64,000 nucleotides of DNA from Heliopora coerulea (Eukaryota > Cnidaria > Anthozoa > Scleralcyonacea > Helioporidae). Below, piece after piece: positions 38,201-51,600 of the stretch. The position numbers and the translations under genes are program-made. The notes below the pieces were generated by a model. It was not told the DNA's origin. It made no database searches and saw only the letters and a list, made by a program, of their open reading frames with translations. Within the stretch, counting starts at the first letter, position 1, and each line of letters starts with the position of its first letter. The DNA lies in assembly GCA_030142905.1 (NCBI GenBank), contig JASJOG010000056.1, positions 1,205,501 through 1,269,500 of the forward strand, written 5' to 3'.

Positions 38201-40277
38201 TATCTCAAATATTGGTGTAAAGTGTCTGAAATAAGGGCAAAACTATGTTACTCGCCCTAAACTTTCATATTATCTTTCTATTTCGAAAGTTTGAAATTGG
38301 TCGAAAAATGGACAAAAACCAAAGGTTAACCCCTTTATATATTGGTGAAATTTTTCGACCTCAAAAATTATCTCAAATATTAGTGTAAAGTGTCTGAAAT
38401 AAGGGCAAAACTATGTTACTCGGCCTAAACTTTCATATTTTCGGCCTATTTTCAAAGTTTGAAATTGGTCGAAAAATGGTCAAAAACCAAAGGTTAACCC
38501 CTTTACATTTTGGTGAAATTTTTCGACCACAAAAATTATCTCAAATATTGGTGTAAAGTGTCTGAAATAAGGGCAAAACTATGTTACTCGGCCTAAACTT
38601 TCATATTATCTTTCTATTTCGAAAGTTTGAAATTGGTCGAAAAATAGTGGAAAACCAAAGGTTAACCCCTTTACATTTTGGTGAAATTTTTCGACCACAA
38701 AAATTATCTCAAATATTACTGTAAAGTATCTGAAAAAAGGGCAAAACCATGTTACTCGGCCTAAACTTTCATATTTTTGGCCTATTTGGAATGTTTCAAA
38801 TTGGTCGAAAAATGGTCAAAAACCAAAGGTTAACCCCTTTACATTTTGGTGAAATTTTTCGACCACAAAAATTATCTCAAATATTGGTGTAAAGTGTCTG
38901 AAATAAGGGCAAAACTATGTTACTCGGCCTAAACTTTCATATTATCTTTCTATTTCGAAAGTTTGAAATTGGTCGAAAAATGGACAAAAACCAAAGGTTA
39001 ACCCCTTTACGTTTTGGTGAAATTTTTCGACCTCAAAAATTATCTCAAATATTGGTGTAAAGTGTCTGAAATAAGGGCAAAACTATGTTACTCGGCCTAA
39101 AATTTCTTATTATCTTTCTATTTGGAAAGTTTGAAATTGGTCGAAAAATGGACAAAAACCAAAGGTTAACCCCTTTATATTTTGGTGAAATTTTTCGACC
39201 ACTAAAATTATCTCAAATATTACTGTAAAGTATCTGAAAAAAGGGCAAAACCATGTTACTCTGCCTAAACTTTCATATTTTTGGCCTATTTGGAAAGTTT
39301 GAAATTGGTCGAAAAATCGTCAAAAACCAAAGGTTAACCCCTTTATATATTGGTGAAATTTTTCGACCACAAAAATTATCTCAAATATTGGTGTAAAGTG
39401 TCTGAAATAAGGGCAAAACTATGTTACTCGGCCTAAACTTTCTTATTATCTTTCTATTTCGAAAGTTTGAAATTGGTCGAAAAATGGACAAAAACCAAAG
39501 GTTAACCCCTTTACATTTTGGTGAAATTTTTCGACCTCAAAAATTATCTCAAATATTAGTGTAAAGTGTACGAAATCAGGGACATACCATGTTATTCGGC
39601 CTAAACTTTCATATTTAGGACCTATTTTCAAAGTTAAAATTCGTCGAAAAATGGATAAAAAACCAAAGGTTAACCCCTTTACTTTTTGGTCAAATATTTC
39701 GACCGCAAAAGTTACCTCAAATATTAGGGTAAAGTATCTGAAATAAGGGCAAAACTATGTTACTCGGCCTAAACTTTCATATTATCTTTCTATTTTCAAA
39801 GTTTGAAATTGGTCGAAAAATGGACAAAAACCAAAGGTTAACCCCTTTACATTTTGGTGAAATTTTTCGACCTCAAAAATTATCTCAAATATTGGTGTAA
39901 AGTGTCTGAAATAAGGGCAAAACTATGTTACTCGGCCTAAACTTTCATATTTTCGGCCTATTTTCAAAGTTTGAAATTGGTCGAAAAATAGTCAAAAACC
40001 AAAAGTTAACCCCTTTACATTTTGGTGAAATTTTTCGACCACAAAAATTATCTCAAATATTGGTGTAAAGTGTCTGAAATAAGGGCAAAACTATGTTACT
40101 CGGCCTAAACTTTCATATTATCTTTCTATTTCGAAAGTTTGAAATTGGTCGAAAAATGGACAACCAAAGGTTAACCCCTTTACTTTTTGGTGAAATTTTT
40201 CGACCTCAAAAATTATCTCAAATATTACTGTAAAGTATCTGAAAAAAGGGCAAAACCAAGTTACTCTGTTTAAACTT
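32211..40277 (+). repeat. Higher-order repeat copy A, about 8.07 kb (48 monomers)
   Basis: Defined from the marker monomer with GAAATACGTCGAAAAATGG and AAAAGCCAAAGGTTTACC, which next appears 8,067 bp later. Internal order of variant classes matches the next unit, including the TTATAGGG variant of the ACGAAATCAGGG class (about 32,505), the AAACCTTAAAAATTATC monomer, the CCCCTCTTTACA insertion variant (about 32,950) and two further ACGAAATCAGGG monomers at 37,219 and 39,568. The left boundary is arbitrary, since a tandem unit has no natural start. Confidence 0.85.
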
Positions 40278-43200
40278 TCATATTTTGGGCCTATTTGGAA
40301 AGTTTGAAATACGTCGAAAAATGGACAAAAGCCAAAGGTTTACCTCTATACTTTTTGGTGAAATTTTTCGAGCTCTAAAATTATCACAAATATTAGTGTA
40401 AAGTCTCCGAAATAAGAGAAAAACCATGTTACTTGGCCAAAACGTTAGTATTTTCGGCCTATTTTCAAAGTTTGAAATTAATCGAAAAATGGTCAAAAAC
40501 CAAAGATTAACCCCTTTCCTTTTTGGTAAAATTTTTCGACCACAAAAATTATCTCAAATATTAGTGTAAAGTATACGAAATCAGGGACATACCATGTTAT
40601 AGGGCCTAAACTTTCATATTTTGGGCCTATTTTCAAAGTTTGAAATTCGTCGAAAAATGGATAAAAAACCAAAGGTTAACCCCTTTACTTTTTGGTCAAA
40701 TATTTCGACCGCAAAAGTTACCTCAAATATTAGTGTAAAGTATCTGAAATAAGGGCAAAACTATGTTACTCGGCCTAAACTTTCATATTATCTTTCTATT
40801 TCGAAAGTTTAAAATTGGTCGAAAAATGGACAAAAACCAAAGGTTAACCCCTTTACATTTTGGTGAAATTTTTAAACCTTAAAAATTATCTCAAATAATG
40901 GCGTAAGGTGTCTGAAATAAGGGTAAAACTATGTTACTCGGCCTAAACTTTCATATTATCTTTCTATTTCGAAAGTTTGAAATTGGTCGAAAAATCGTCA
41001 AAAACCAAAGGTTAACCCCTCTTTACATTTTGGTGAAATTTTTCGACCACAAAAATTATCTCAAATATTGGTGTAAAGTGTCTGAAATAAGGGCAAAACT
41101 ATGTTACTCGGCCTAAACTTTCATATTATCTTTCTATTTCGAAAGTTTGAAATTGGTCGAAAAATGGACAAAAACCAAAGGTTAACCCCTTTACGTTTTG
41201 GTGAAATTTTTCGACCACAAAAATTATTTCAAATATTACTGTAAAGTATCTGAAAAAAGGGCAAAACCATGTTACTCTGCCTAAACTTTCATATTTTTGG
41301 CCTATTTGGAAAGTTTGAAATTGGTCGAAAAATCGTCAAAAACCAAAGGTTAACCCCTTTATATTTTGGTGAAATTTTTCGACCACTAAAATTATCTCAA
41401 ATATTGGTGTAAAGTGTCTGAAATAAGGGCAAAACTATGTTACTCGGCCTAAACTTTCTTATTATCTTTCTATTTCGAAAGTTTGAAATTGGTCGAAAAA
41501 TGGACAAAGACCAAAGGTTAACCCCTTTACGTTTTGGTGAAATTTTTCGACCACAAAAATTATCTCAAATATTGGTGTAAAGTGTCTGAAATAAGGGCAA
41601 AACTATGTTACTCGGCCTAAACTTTCATATTATCCTTCTATTTCGAAAGTTTGAAATTGGTCGAAAAATGGACAAAAACCAAAGGTTAACCCATTTACAT
41701 TTTGGTGAAATTTTTCGACCACAAAAATTATCTCAAATATTAGTGTAAAGTGTCTGAAATAAGGGCAAAACTATGTTACTCGGCCTAAACTTTCATATTT
41801 TGGGTATATTTTCAAAGTTTGAAATTGGTCGAAAAATGGACCAAAACCAAAGGTTAACCCATTTACGTTTTGGTGAAATTTTTCGACCACAAAAATTATC
41901 TCAAATATTGGTGTAAAGTGTCTGAAATAAGGGCAAAACTATGTTACTCGGCCTAAACTTTCATATTTTGGGTATATTTTCAAAGTTTGAAATTGGTCGA
42001 AAAATGGACCAAAACCAAAGGTTAACCCATTTACGTTTTGGTGAAATTTTTCGACCACAAAAATTATCTCAAATATTGGTGTAAAGTGTCTGAAATAAGG
42101 GCAAAACTATGTTACTCGGCCTAAACTATCATATTATCTTTCTATTTCGAAAGTTTAAAATTGGTCGAAAAATGGACAAAAACCAAAGGTTAACCCCTTT
42201 ACATTTTGGTGAAATTTTTAAACCTCAAAAATTATCTCAAATAATGGCGTAAGGTGTCTGAAATAAGGGTAAAACTATGTTACTCGGCCTAAACTTTCAT
42301 ATTATCTTTCTATTTCGAAAGTTTGAAATTGGTCGAAAAATGGACCAAAACCAAAGGTTAACCCATTTACGTTTTGGTGAAATTTTTCGACCACAAAAAT
42401 TATTTCAAATATTACTGTAAAGTATCTGAAAAAAGGGCAAAACCATGTTACTCTGCCTAAACTTTCATATTTTTGGCCTATTTGGAAAGTTTGAAATTGG
42501 TCGAAAAATCGTCAAAAACCAAAGGTTAACCCCTTTATATTTTGGTGAAATTTTTCGACCACTAAAATTATCTCAAATATTGGTGTAAAGTGTCTGAAAT
42601 AAGGGCAAAACTATGTTACTCGGCCTAAACTATCATATTATCTTTCTATTTCGAAAGTTTGAAATTGGTCGAAGAATGGACAAAAACCAAAGGTTAACCC
42701 CTTTACATTTTGGTGAAATTTTTAAACCTCAAAAATTATCTCAAATAATGGCGTAAGGTGTCTGAAATAAGGGTAAAACTATGTTACTCGGCCTAAACTT
42801 TCATATTATCTTTCTATTTCGAAAGTTTGAAATTGGTCGAAAAATGGACCAAAACCAAAGGTTAACCCATTTACGTTTTGGTGAAATTTTTCGACCACAA
42901 AAATTATTTCAAATATTACTGTAAAGTATCTGAAAAAAGGGCAAAACCATGTTACTCTGCCTAAACTTTCATATTTTTGGCCTATTTGGAAAGTTTGAAA
43001 TTGGTCGAAAAATCGTCAAAAACCAAAGGTTAACCCCTTTATATTTTGGTGAAATTTTTCGACCACTAAAATTATCTCAAATATTGGTGTAAAGTGTCTG
43101 AAATAAGGGCAAAACTATGTTACTCGGCCTAAACTTTCTTATTATCTTTCTATTTCGAAAGTTTGAAATTGGTCGAAAAATGGACAAAGACCAAAGGTTA

Positions 43201-46200
43201 ACCCCTTTACGTTTTGGTGAAATTTTTCGACCACAAAAATTATCTCAAATATTGGTGTAAAGTGTCTGAAATAAGGGCAAAACTATGTTACTCGGCCTAA
43301 ACTTTCATATTATCCTTCTATTTCGAAAGTTTGAAATTGGTCGAAAAATGGACAAAAACCAAAGGTTAACCCATTTACATTTTGGTGAAATTTTTCGACC
43401 ACAAAAATTATCTCAAATATTAGTGTAAAGTGTCTGAAATAAGGGCAAAACTATGTTACTCGGCCTAAACTTTCATATTTTGGGTATATTTTCAAAGTTT
43501 GAAATTGGTCGAAAAATGGACCAAAACCAAAGGTTAACCCATTTACGTTTTGGTGAAATTTTTCGACCACAAAAATTATCTCAAATATTGGTGTAAAGTG
43601 TCTGAAATAAGGGCAAAACTATGTTACTCGGCCTAAACTTTCATATTTTGGGTATATTTTCAAAGTTTGAAATTGGTCGAAAAATGGACCAAAACCAAAG
43701 GTTAACCCATTTACGTTTTGGTGAAATTTTTCGACCACAAAAATTATCTCAAATATTGGTGTAAAGTGTCTGAAATAAGGGCAAAACTATGTTACTCGGC
43801 CTAAACTATCATATTATCTTTCTATTTCGAAAGTTTGAAATTGGTCGAAGAATGGACAAAAACCAAAGGTTAACCCCTTTACATTTTGGTGAAATTTTTA
43901 AACCTCAAAAATTATCTCAAATAATGGCGTAAGGTGTCTGAAATAAGGGTAAAACTATGTTACTCGGCCTAAACTTTCATATTATCTTTCTATTTCGAAA
44001 GTTTGAAATTGGTCGAAAAATGGACCAAAACCAAAGGTTAACCCATTTACGTTTTGGTGAAATTTTTCGACCACAAAAATTATTTCAAATATTACTGTAA
44101 AGTATCTGAAAAAAGGGCAAAACCATGTTACTCTGCCTAAACTTTCATATTTTTGGCCTATTTGGAAAGTTTGAAATTGGTCGAAAAATCGTCAAAAACC
44201 AAAGGTTAACCCCTTTATATTTTGGTGAAATTTTTCGACCACTAAAATTATCTCAAATATTGGTGTAAAGTGTCTGAAATAAGGGCAAAACTATGTTACT
44301 CGGCCTAAACTTTCTTATTATCTTTCTATTTCGAAAGTTTGAAATTGGTCGAAAAATGGACAAAGACCAAAGGTTAACCCCTTTACGTTTTGGTGAAATT
44401 TTTCGACCACAAAAATTATCTCAAATATTGGTGTAAAGTGTCTGAAATAAGGGCAAAACTATGTTACTCGGCCTAAACTTTCATATTATCCTTCTATTTC
44501 GAAAGTTTGAAATTGGTCGAAAAATGGACAAAAACCAAAGGTTAACCCATTTACATTTTGGTGAAATTTTTAGAACACAAAAATTATCTCAAATATTGGT
44601 GTAAAGTGTCTGAAAAAAGGGCAAAACTATATTACTCTGTTTAAACCTTCATATTTTGGGCCGATTTTCAAAGTTTGAAATTGGTCGAAAAATGGACAAA
44701 AACCAAAGGTTAACCCATTTACGTTTTGGTGAAATTTTTCGACCACAAAAATTATCTCAAATATTGGTGTAAAGTGTCTGAAATAAGGGCAAAACTATGT
44801 TACTCGGCCTAAACTTTCATATTATCTTTCTATTTCGAAAGTTTGAAATTGGTCGAAAAATAGTCGAAAACCAAAGGTTAACCCCTTTACATTTTGGTGA
44901 AATTTTTCGACCTCAAAAATTATCTCAAATATTAGTGTAAAGTGTCTGAAATAAGGGCAAAACTATGTTACTCGGCCTAAACTTTCATATTTTGGGTATA
45001 TTTTCAAAGTTTGAAATTGGTCGAAAAATGGTCAAAAACCAAAGTTTAACCCCTTTACTTTTTGGTGAAATTTTTCGACCACAAAAATTATCTCAAATAT
45101 TGGTGTAAAGTGTCTGAAATAAGGGCAAAACTATGTTACTCGGCCTAAACTTTCATATTATCTTTCTATTTCGAAAGTTTGAAATTGGTCGAAAAATAGT
45201 CGAAAACCAAAGGTTAACCCCTTTACATTTTGGTGAAATTTTTCGACCTCAAAAATTATCTCAAATATTAGTGTAAAGTGTCTGAAATAAGGGCAAAACT
45301 ATGTTACTCGGCCTAAACTTTCATATTTTGGGTATATTTTCAAAGTTTGAAATTGGTCGAAAAATGGTCAAAAACCAAAGTTTAACCCCTTTACTTTTTG
45401 GTGAAATTTTTCGACCACAAAAATTATCTCAAATATTGGTGTAAAGTGTCTGAAATAAGGGCAAAACTATGTTACTCGGCCTAAACTTTCATATTATCTT
45501 TCTATTTCGAAATTTTGAAATTGGTCGAAAAATGGACAAAAACCAAAGGTTAACCCCTTTACGTTTTGGTGAAATTTTTCGACCTCAAAAATTATCTCAA
45601 ATATTAGTGTAAAGTGTACGAAATCAGGGACATACCATGTTATTCGGCCTAAACTTTCATATTTAGGGCCTATTTTCAAAGTTAAAATTCGTCGAAAAAT
45701 GGATAAAAAACCAAAGGTTAACCCCTTTACTTTTTGGTCAAATATTTCGACCGCAAAAGTTACCTCAAATATTAGGGTAAAGTATCTGAAATAAGGGCAA
45801 AACTATGTTACTCGGCCTAAACTTTCATATTATCTTTCTATTTCGAAAGTTTGAAATTGGTCGAAAAATGGTCAAAAACCAAAGTTTAACCCCTTTACTT
45901 TTTGGTGAAATTTTTCGACCACAAAAATTATCTCAAATATTGGTGTAAAGTGTCTGAAATAAGGGCAAAACTATGTTACTCGGCCTAAACTTTCTTATTA
46001 TCTTTCTATTTCGAAAGTTTGAAATTGGTCGAAAAATGGTCAAAAACCAAAGGTTAACCCCTTTATATATTGGAGAAATTTTTCGACCACTAAAATTATC
46101 TCAAATATTGGTGTAAAGTGTCTGAAATAAGGGCAAAACTATGTTACTCGGCCTAAACTTTCTTATTACCTTTCTATTTCGAAAGTTTGAAATTGGTCGA

Positions 46201-48676
46201 AAAATGGACAAAAACCAAAGGTTAACCCCTTTACGTTTTGGTGAAATTTTTCGACCTCAAAAATTATCTCAAATATTACTGTAAAGTATCTGAAAAAAGG
46301 GCAAAACCATGTTACTCTGCCTAAACTTTCATATTTTTGGCCTATTTGGAAAGTTTGAAATTGGTCGAAAAATCGTCAAAAACCAAAGGTTAACCCCTTT
46401 ATATTTTGGTGAAATTTTTCGACCACTAAAATTATCTCAAATATTGGTGTAAAGTGTCTGAAATAAGGGCAAAACTATGTTACTCGGCCTAAACTTTCTT
46501 ATTATCTTTCTATTTCGAAAGTTTGAAATTGGTCGAAAAATGGACAAAAACCAAAGGTTAACCCATTTACGTTTTGGTGAAATTTTTCGACCTCAAAAAT
46601 TATCTCAAATATTGGTGTAAAGTGTCTGAAATAAGGGCAAAACTATGTTACTCGGCCTAAACTTTCTTATTATCTTTCTATTTCGAAAGTTTGAAATTGT
46701 CGAAAAATGGACAAAAACCAAAGGTTAACCCCTTTATATATTGGTGAAATTTTTCGACCTCAAAAATTATCTCAAATATTAGTGTAAAGTGTCTGAAATA
46801 AGGGCAAAACTATGTTACTCAGCCTAAACTTTCATATTTTCGGCCTATTTTCAAAGTTTGAAATTGGTCGAAAAATGGTCAAAAACCAAAGGTTAACCCC
46901 TTTACATTTTGGTGAAATTTTTCGACCACAAAAATTATCTCAAATATTACTGTAAAGTGTCTGAAATAAGGGCAAAACTATGTTACTCGGCCTAAACTTT
47001 CATATTATCTTTCTATTTCGAAAGTTTGAAATTGGTCGAAAAATAGTGGAAAACCAAAGGTTAACCCCTTTACATTTTGGTGAAATTTTTCGACCACAAA
47101 AATTATCTCAAATATTACTGTAAAGTATCTGAAAAAAGGGCAAAACCATGTTACTCTGCCTAAACTTTCATATTTTTGGCCTATTTGGAATGTTTCAAAT
47201 TGGTCGAAAAATGGTCAAAAACCAAAGGTTAACCCCTTTACATTTTGGTGAAATTTTTCGACCACAAAAATTATCTCAAATATTGGTGTAAAGTGTCTGA
47301 AATAAGGGCAAAACTATGTTACTCGGCCTAAACTTTCATATTATCTTTCTATTTCGAAAGTTTGAAATTGGTCGAAAAATGGACAAAAACCAAAGGTTAA
47401 CCCCTTTACGTTTTGGTGAAATTTTTCGACCACTAAAATTATCTCAAATATTGGTGTAAAGTGTCTGAAATAAGGGCAAAACTATGTTACTCGGCCTAAA
47501 CTTTCTTATTATCTTTCTATTTGGAAAGTTTGAAATTGGTCGAAAAATGGACAAAAACCAAAGGTTAACCCCTTTATATTTTGGTGAAATTTTTCGACCA
47601 CTAAAATTATCTCAAATATTACTGTAAAGTATCTGAAAAAAGGGCAAAACCATGTTACTCTGCCTAAACTTTCATATTTTTGGCCTATTTGGAAAGTTTG
47701 AAATTGGTCGAAAAATCGTCAAAAACCAAAGGTTAACCCCTTTATATATTGGTGAAATTTTTCGACCACAAAAATTATCTCAAATATTGGTGTAAAGTGT
47801 CTGAAATAAGGGCAAAACTATGTTACTCGGCCTAAACTTTCTTATTATCTTTCTATTTCGAAAGTTTGAAATTGGTCGAAAAATGGACAAAAACCAAAGG
47901 TTAACCCCTTTACGTTTTGGTGAAATTTTTCGACCTCAAAAATTATCTCAAATATTAGTGTAAAGTGTACGAAATCAGGGACATACCATGTTATTCGGCC
48001 TAAACTTTCATATTTAGGACCTATTTTCAAAGTTAAAATTCGTCGAAAAATGGATAAAAAACCAAAGGTTAACCCCTTTACTTTTTGGTCAAATATTTCG
48101 ACCGCAAAAGTTACCTCAAATATTAGGGTAAAGTATCTGAAATAAGGGCAAAACTATGTTACTCGGCCTAAACTTTCATATTATCTTTCTATTTTCAAAG
48201 TTTGAAATTGGTCGAAAAATGGACAAAAACCAAAGGTTAACCCCTTTACATTTTGGTGAAATTTTTCGACCTCAAAAATTATCTCAAATAATGGTGTAAA
48301 GTGTCTGAAATAAGGGCAAAACTATGTTACTCGGCCTAAACTTTCATATTTTCGGCCTATTTTCAAAGTTTGAAATTAGTCGAAAAATAGTCAAAAACCA
48401 AAAGTTAACCCCTTTACATTTTGGTGAAATTTTTCGACCACAAAAATTATCTCAAATATTGGTGTAAAGTGTCTGAAATAAGGGCAAAACTATGTTACTC
48501 GGCCTAAACTTTCATATTATCTTTCTATTTCGAAAGTTTGAAATTGGTCGAAAAATGGACAACCAAAGGTTAACCCCTTTACTTTTTGGTGAAATTTTTC
48601 GACCTCAAAAATTATCTCAAATATTACTGTAAAGTATCTGAAAAAAGGGCAAAACCAAGTTACTCTGTTTAAACTT
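40278..48676 (+). repeat. Higher-order repeat copy B, about 8.40 kb (50 monomers)
   Basis: Same succession of marker monomers as copy A. ACGAAATCAGGG monomers lie at about 40,572, 45,619 and 47,968, each 8.07-8.40 kb from its partner in copy A. The TGTTTAAACCTTCATATT variant is displaced by 9,071 bp (54 monomers) because copy B carries extra whole-monomer blocks in 42.1-43.8 kb. Confidence 0.85.
42117..43976 (+). repeat. Nested duplication inside copy B
   Basis: The variant CGGCCTAAACTATCATATT occurs at 42,117, 42,621 and 43,797: steps of 504 bp (3 monomers) and 1,176 bp (7 monomers). The first-to-last distance of 1,680 bp is exactly ten monomers, matching the number by which copy C is shorter over this interval. 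Confidence 0.8.
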
Positions 48677-51600
48677 TCATATTTTGGGCCTATTTGGAAA
48701 GTTTGAAATACGTCGAAAAATGGACAAAAGCCAAAGGTTTACCTCTATACTTTTTGGTGAAATTTTTCGAGCTCTAAAATTATCACAAATATTAGTGTAA
48801 AGTCTCCGAAATAAGAGAAAAACCATGTTACTTGGCCAAAACGTTAGTATTTTCGGCCTATTTTCAAAGTTTGAAATTAATCGAAAAATGGTCAAAAACC
48901 AAAGATTAACCCCTTTCCTTTTTGGTAAAATTTTTCGACCACAAAAATTATCTCAAATATTAGTGTAAAGTATACGAAATCAGGGACATACCATGTTATA
49001 GGGCCTAAACTTTCATATTTTGGGCCTATTTTCAAAGTTTGAAATTCGTCGAAAAATGGATAAAAAACCAAAGGTTAACCCCTTTACTTTTTGGTCAAAT
49101 ATTTCGACCGCAAAAGTTACCTCAAATATTAGTGTAAAGTATCTGAAATAAGGGCAAAACTATGTTACTCGGCCTAAACTTTCATATTATCTTTCTATTT
49201 CGAAAGTTTAAAATTGGTCGAAAAATGGACAAAAACCAAAGGTTAACCCCTTTACATTTTGGTGAAATTTTTAAACCTTAAAAATTATCTCAAATAATGG
49301 CGTAAGGTGTCTGAAATAAGGGTAAAACTATGTTACTCGGCCTAAACTTTCATATTATCTTTCTATTTCGAAAGTTTGAAATTGGTCGAAAAATCGTCAA
49401 AAACCAAAGTTTAACCCCTCTTTACATTTTGGTGAAATTTTTCGACCACAAAAATTATCTCAAATATTGGTGTAAAGTGTCTGAAATAAGGGCAAAACTA
49501 TGTTACTCGGCCTAAACTTTCATATTATCTTTCTATTTCGAAAGTTTGAAATTGGTCGAAAAATGGACAAAAACCAAAGGTTAACCCCTTTACGTTTTGG
49601 TGAAATTTTTCGACCACAAAAATTATTTCAAATATTACTGTAAAGTATCTGAAAAAAGGGCAAAACCATGTTACTCTGCCTAAACTTTCATATTTTTGGC
49701 CTATTTGGAAAGTTTGAAATTGGTCGAAAAATCGTCAAAAACCAAAGGTTAACCCCTTTATATTTTGGTGAAATTTTTCGACCACTAAAATTATCTCAAA
49801 TATTGGTGTAAAGTGTCTGAAATAAGGGCAAAACTATGTTACTCGGCCTAAACTTTCTTATTATCTTTCTATTTCGAAAGTTTGAAATTGGTCGAAAAAT
49901 GGACAAAGACCAAAGGTTAACCCCTTTACGTTTTGGTGAAATTTTTCGACCACAAAAATTATCTCAAATATTGGTGTAAAGTGTCTGAAATAAGGGCAAA
50001 ACTATGTTACTCGGCCTAAACTTTCATATTATCCTTCTATTTCGAAAGTTTGAAATTGGTCGAAAAATGGACAAAAACCAAAGGTTAACCCATTTACATT
50101 TTGGTGAAATTTTTCGACCACAAAAATTATCTCAAATATTGGTGTAAAGTGTCTGAAATAAGGGCAAAACTATGTTACTCGGCCTAAACTTTCATATTTT
50201 GGGTATATTTTCAAAGTTTGAAATTGGTCGAAAAATGGACCAAAACCAAAGGTTAACCCATTTACGTTTTGGTGAAATTTTTCGACCACAAAAATTATCT
50301 CAAATATTGGTGTAAAGTGTCTGAAATAAGGGCAAAACTATGTTACTCGGCCTAAACTTTCATATTTTGGGTATATTTTCAAAGTTTGAAATTGGTCGAA
50401 AAATGGACCAAAACCAAAGGTTAACCCATTTACGTTTTGGTGAAATTTTTCGACCACAAAAATTATCTCAAATATTGGTGTAAAGTGTCTGAAATAAGGG
50501 CAAAACTATGTTACTCGGCCTAAACTTTCATATTATCTTTCTATTTCGAAAGTTTGAAATTGGTCGAAGAATGGACAAAAACCAAAGGTTAACCCCTTTA
50601 CATTTTGGTGAAATTTTTAAACCTCAAAAATTATCTCAAATAATGGCGTAAGGTGTCTGAAATAAGGGTAAAACTATGTTACTCGGCCTAAACTTTCATA
50701 TTATCTTTCTATTTCGAAAGTTTGAAATTGGTCGAAAAATGGACCAAAACCAAAGGTTAACCCATTTACGTTTTGGTGAAATTTTTCGACCACAAAAATT
50801 ATTTCAAATATTACTGTAAAGTATCTGAAAAAAGGGCAAAACCATGTTACTCTGCCTAAACTTTCATATTTTTGGCCTATTTGGAAAGTTTGAAATTGGT
50901 CGAAAAATCGTCAAAAACCAAAGGTTAACCCCTTTATATTTTGGTGAAATTTTTCGACCACTAAAATTATCTCAAATATTGGTGTAAAGTGTCTGAAATA
51001 AGGGCAAAACTATGTTACTCGGCCTAAACTTTCTTATTATCTTTCTATTTCGAAAGTTTGAAATTGGTCGAAAAATGGACAAAGACCAAAGGTTAACCCC
51101 TTTACGTTTTGGTGAAATTTTTCGACCACAAAAATTATCTCAAATATTGGTGTAAAGTGTCTGAAATAAGGGCAAAACTATGTTACTCGGCCTAAACTTT
51201 CATATTATCCTTCTATTTCGAAAGTTTGAAATTGGTCGAAAAATGGACAAAAACCAAAGGTTAACCCATTTACATTTTGGTGAAATTTTTAGAACACAAA
51301 AATTATCTCAAATATTGGTGTAAAGTGTCTGAAAAAAGGGCAAAACTATATTACTCTGTTTAAACCTTCATATTTTGGGCCGATTTTCAAAGTTTGAAAT
51401 TGGTCGAAAAATGGACAAAAACCAAAGGTTAACCCATTTACGTTTTGGTGAAATTTTTCGACCACAAAAATTATCTCAAATATTGGTGTAAAGTGTCTGA
51501 AATAAGGGCAAAACTATGTTACTCGGCCTAAACTTTCATATTATCTTTCTATTTCGAAAGTTTGAAATTGGTCGAAAAATGGACAAAAACCAAAGGTTAA

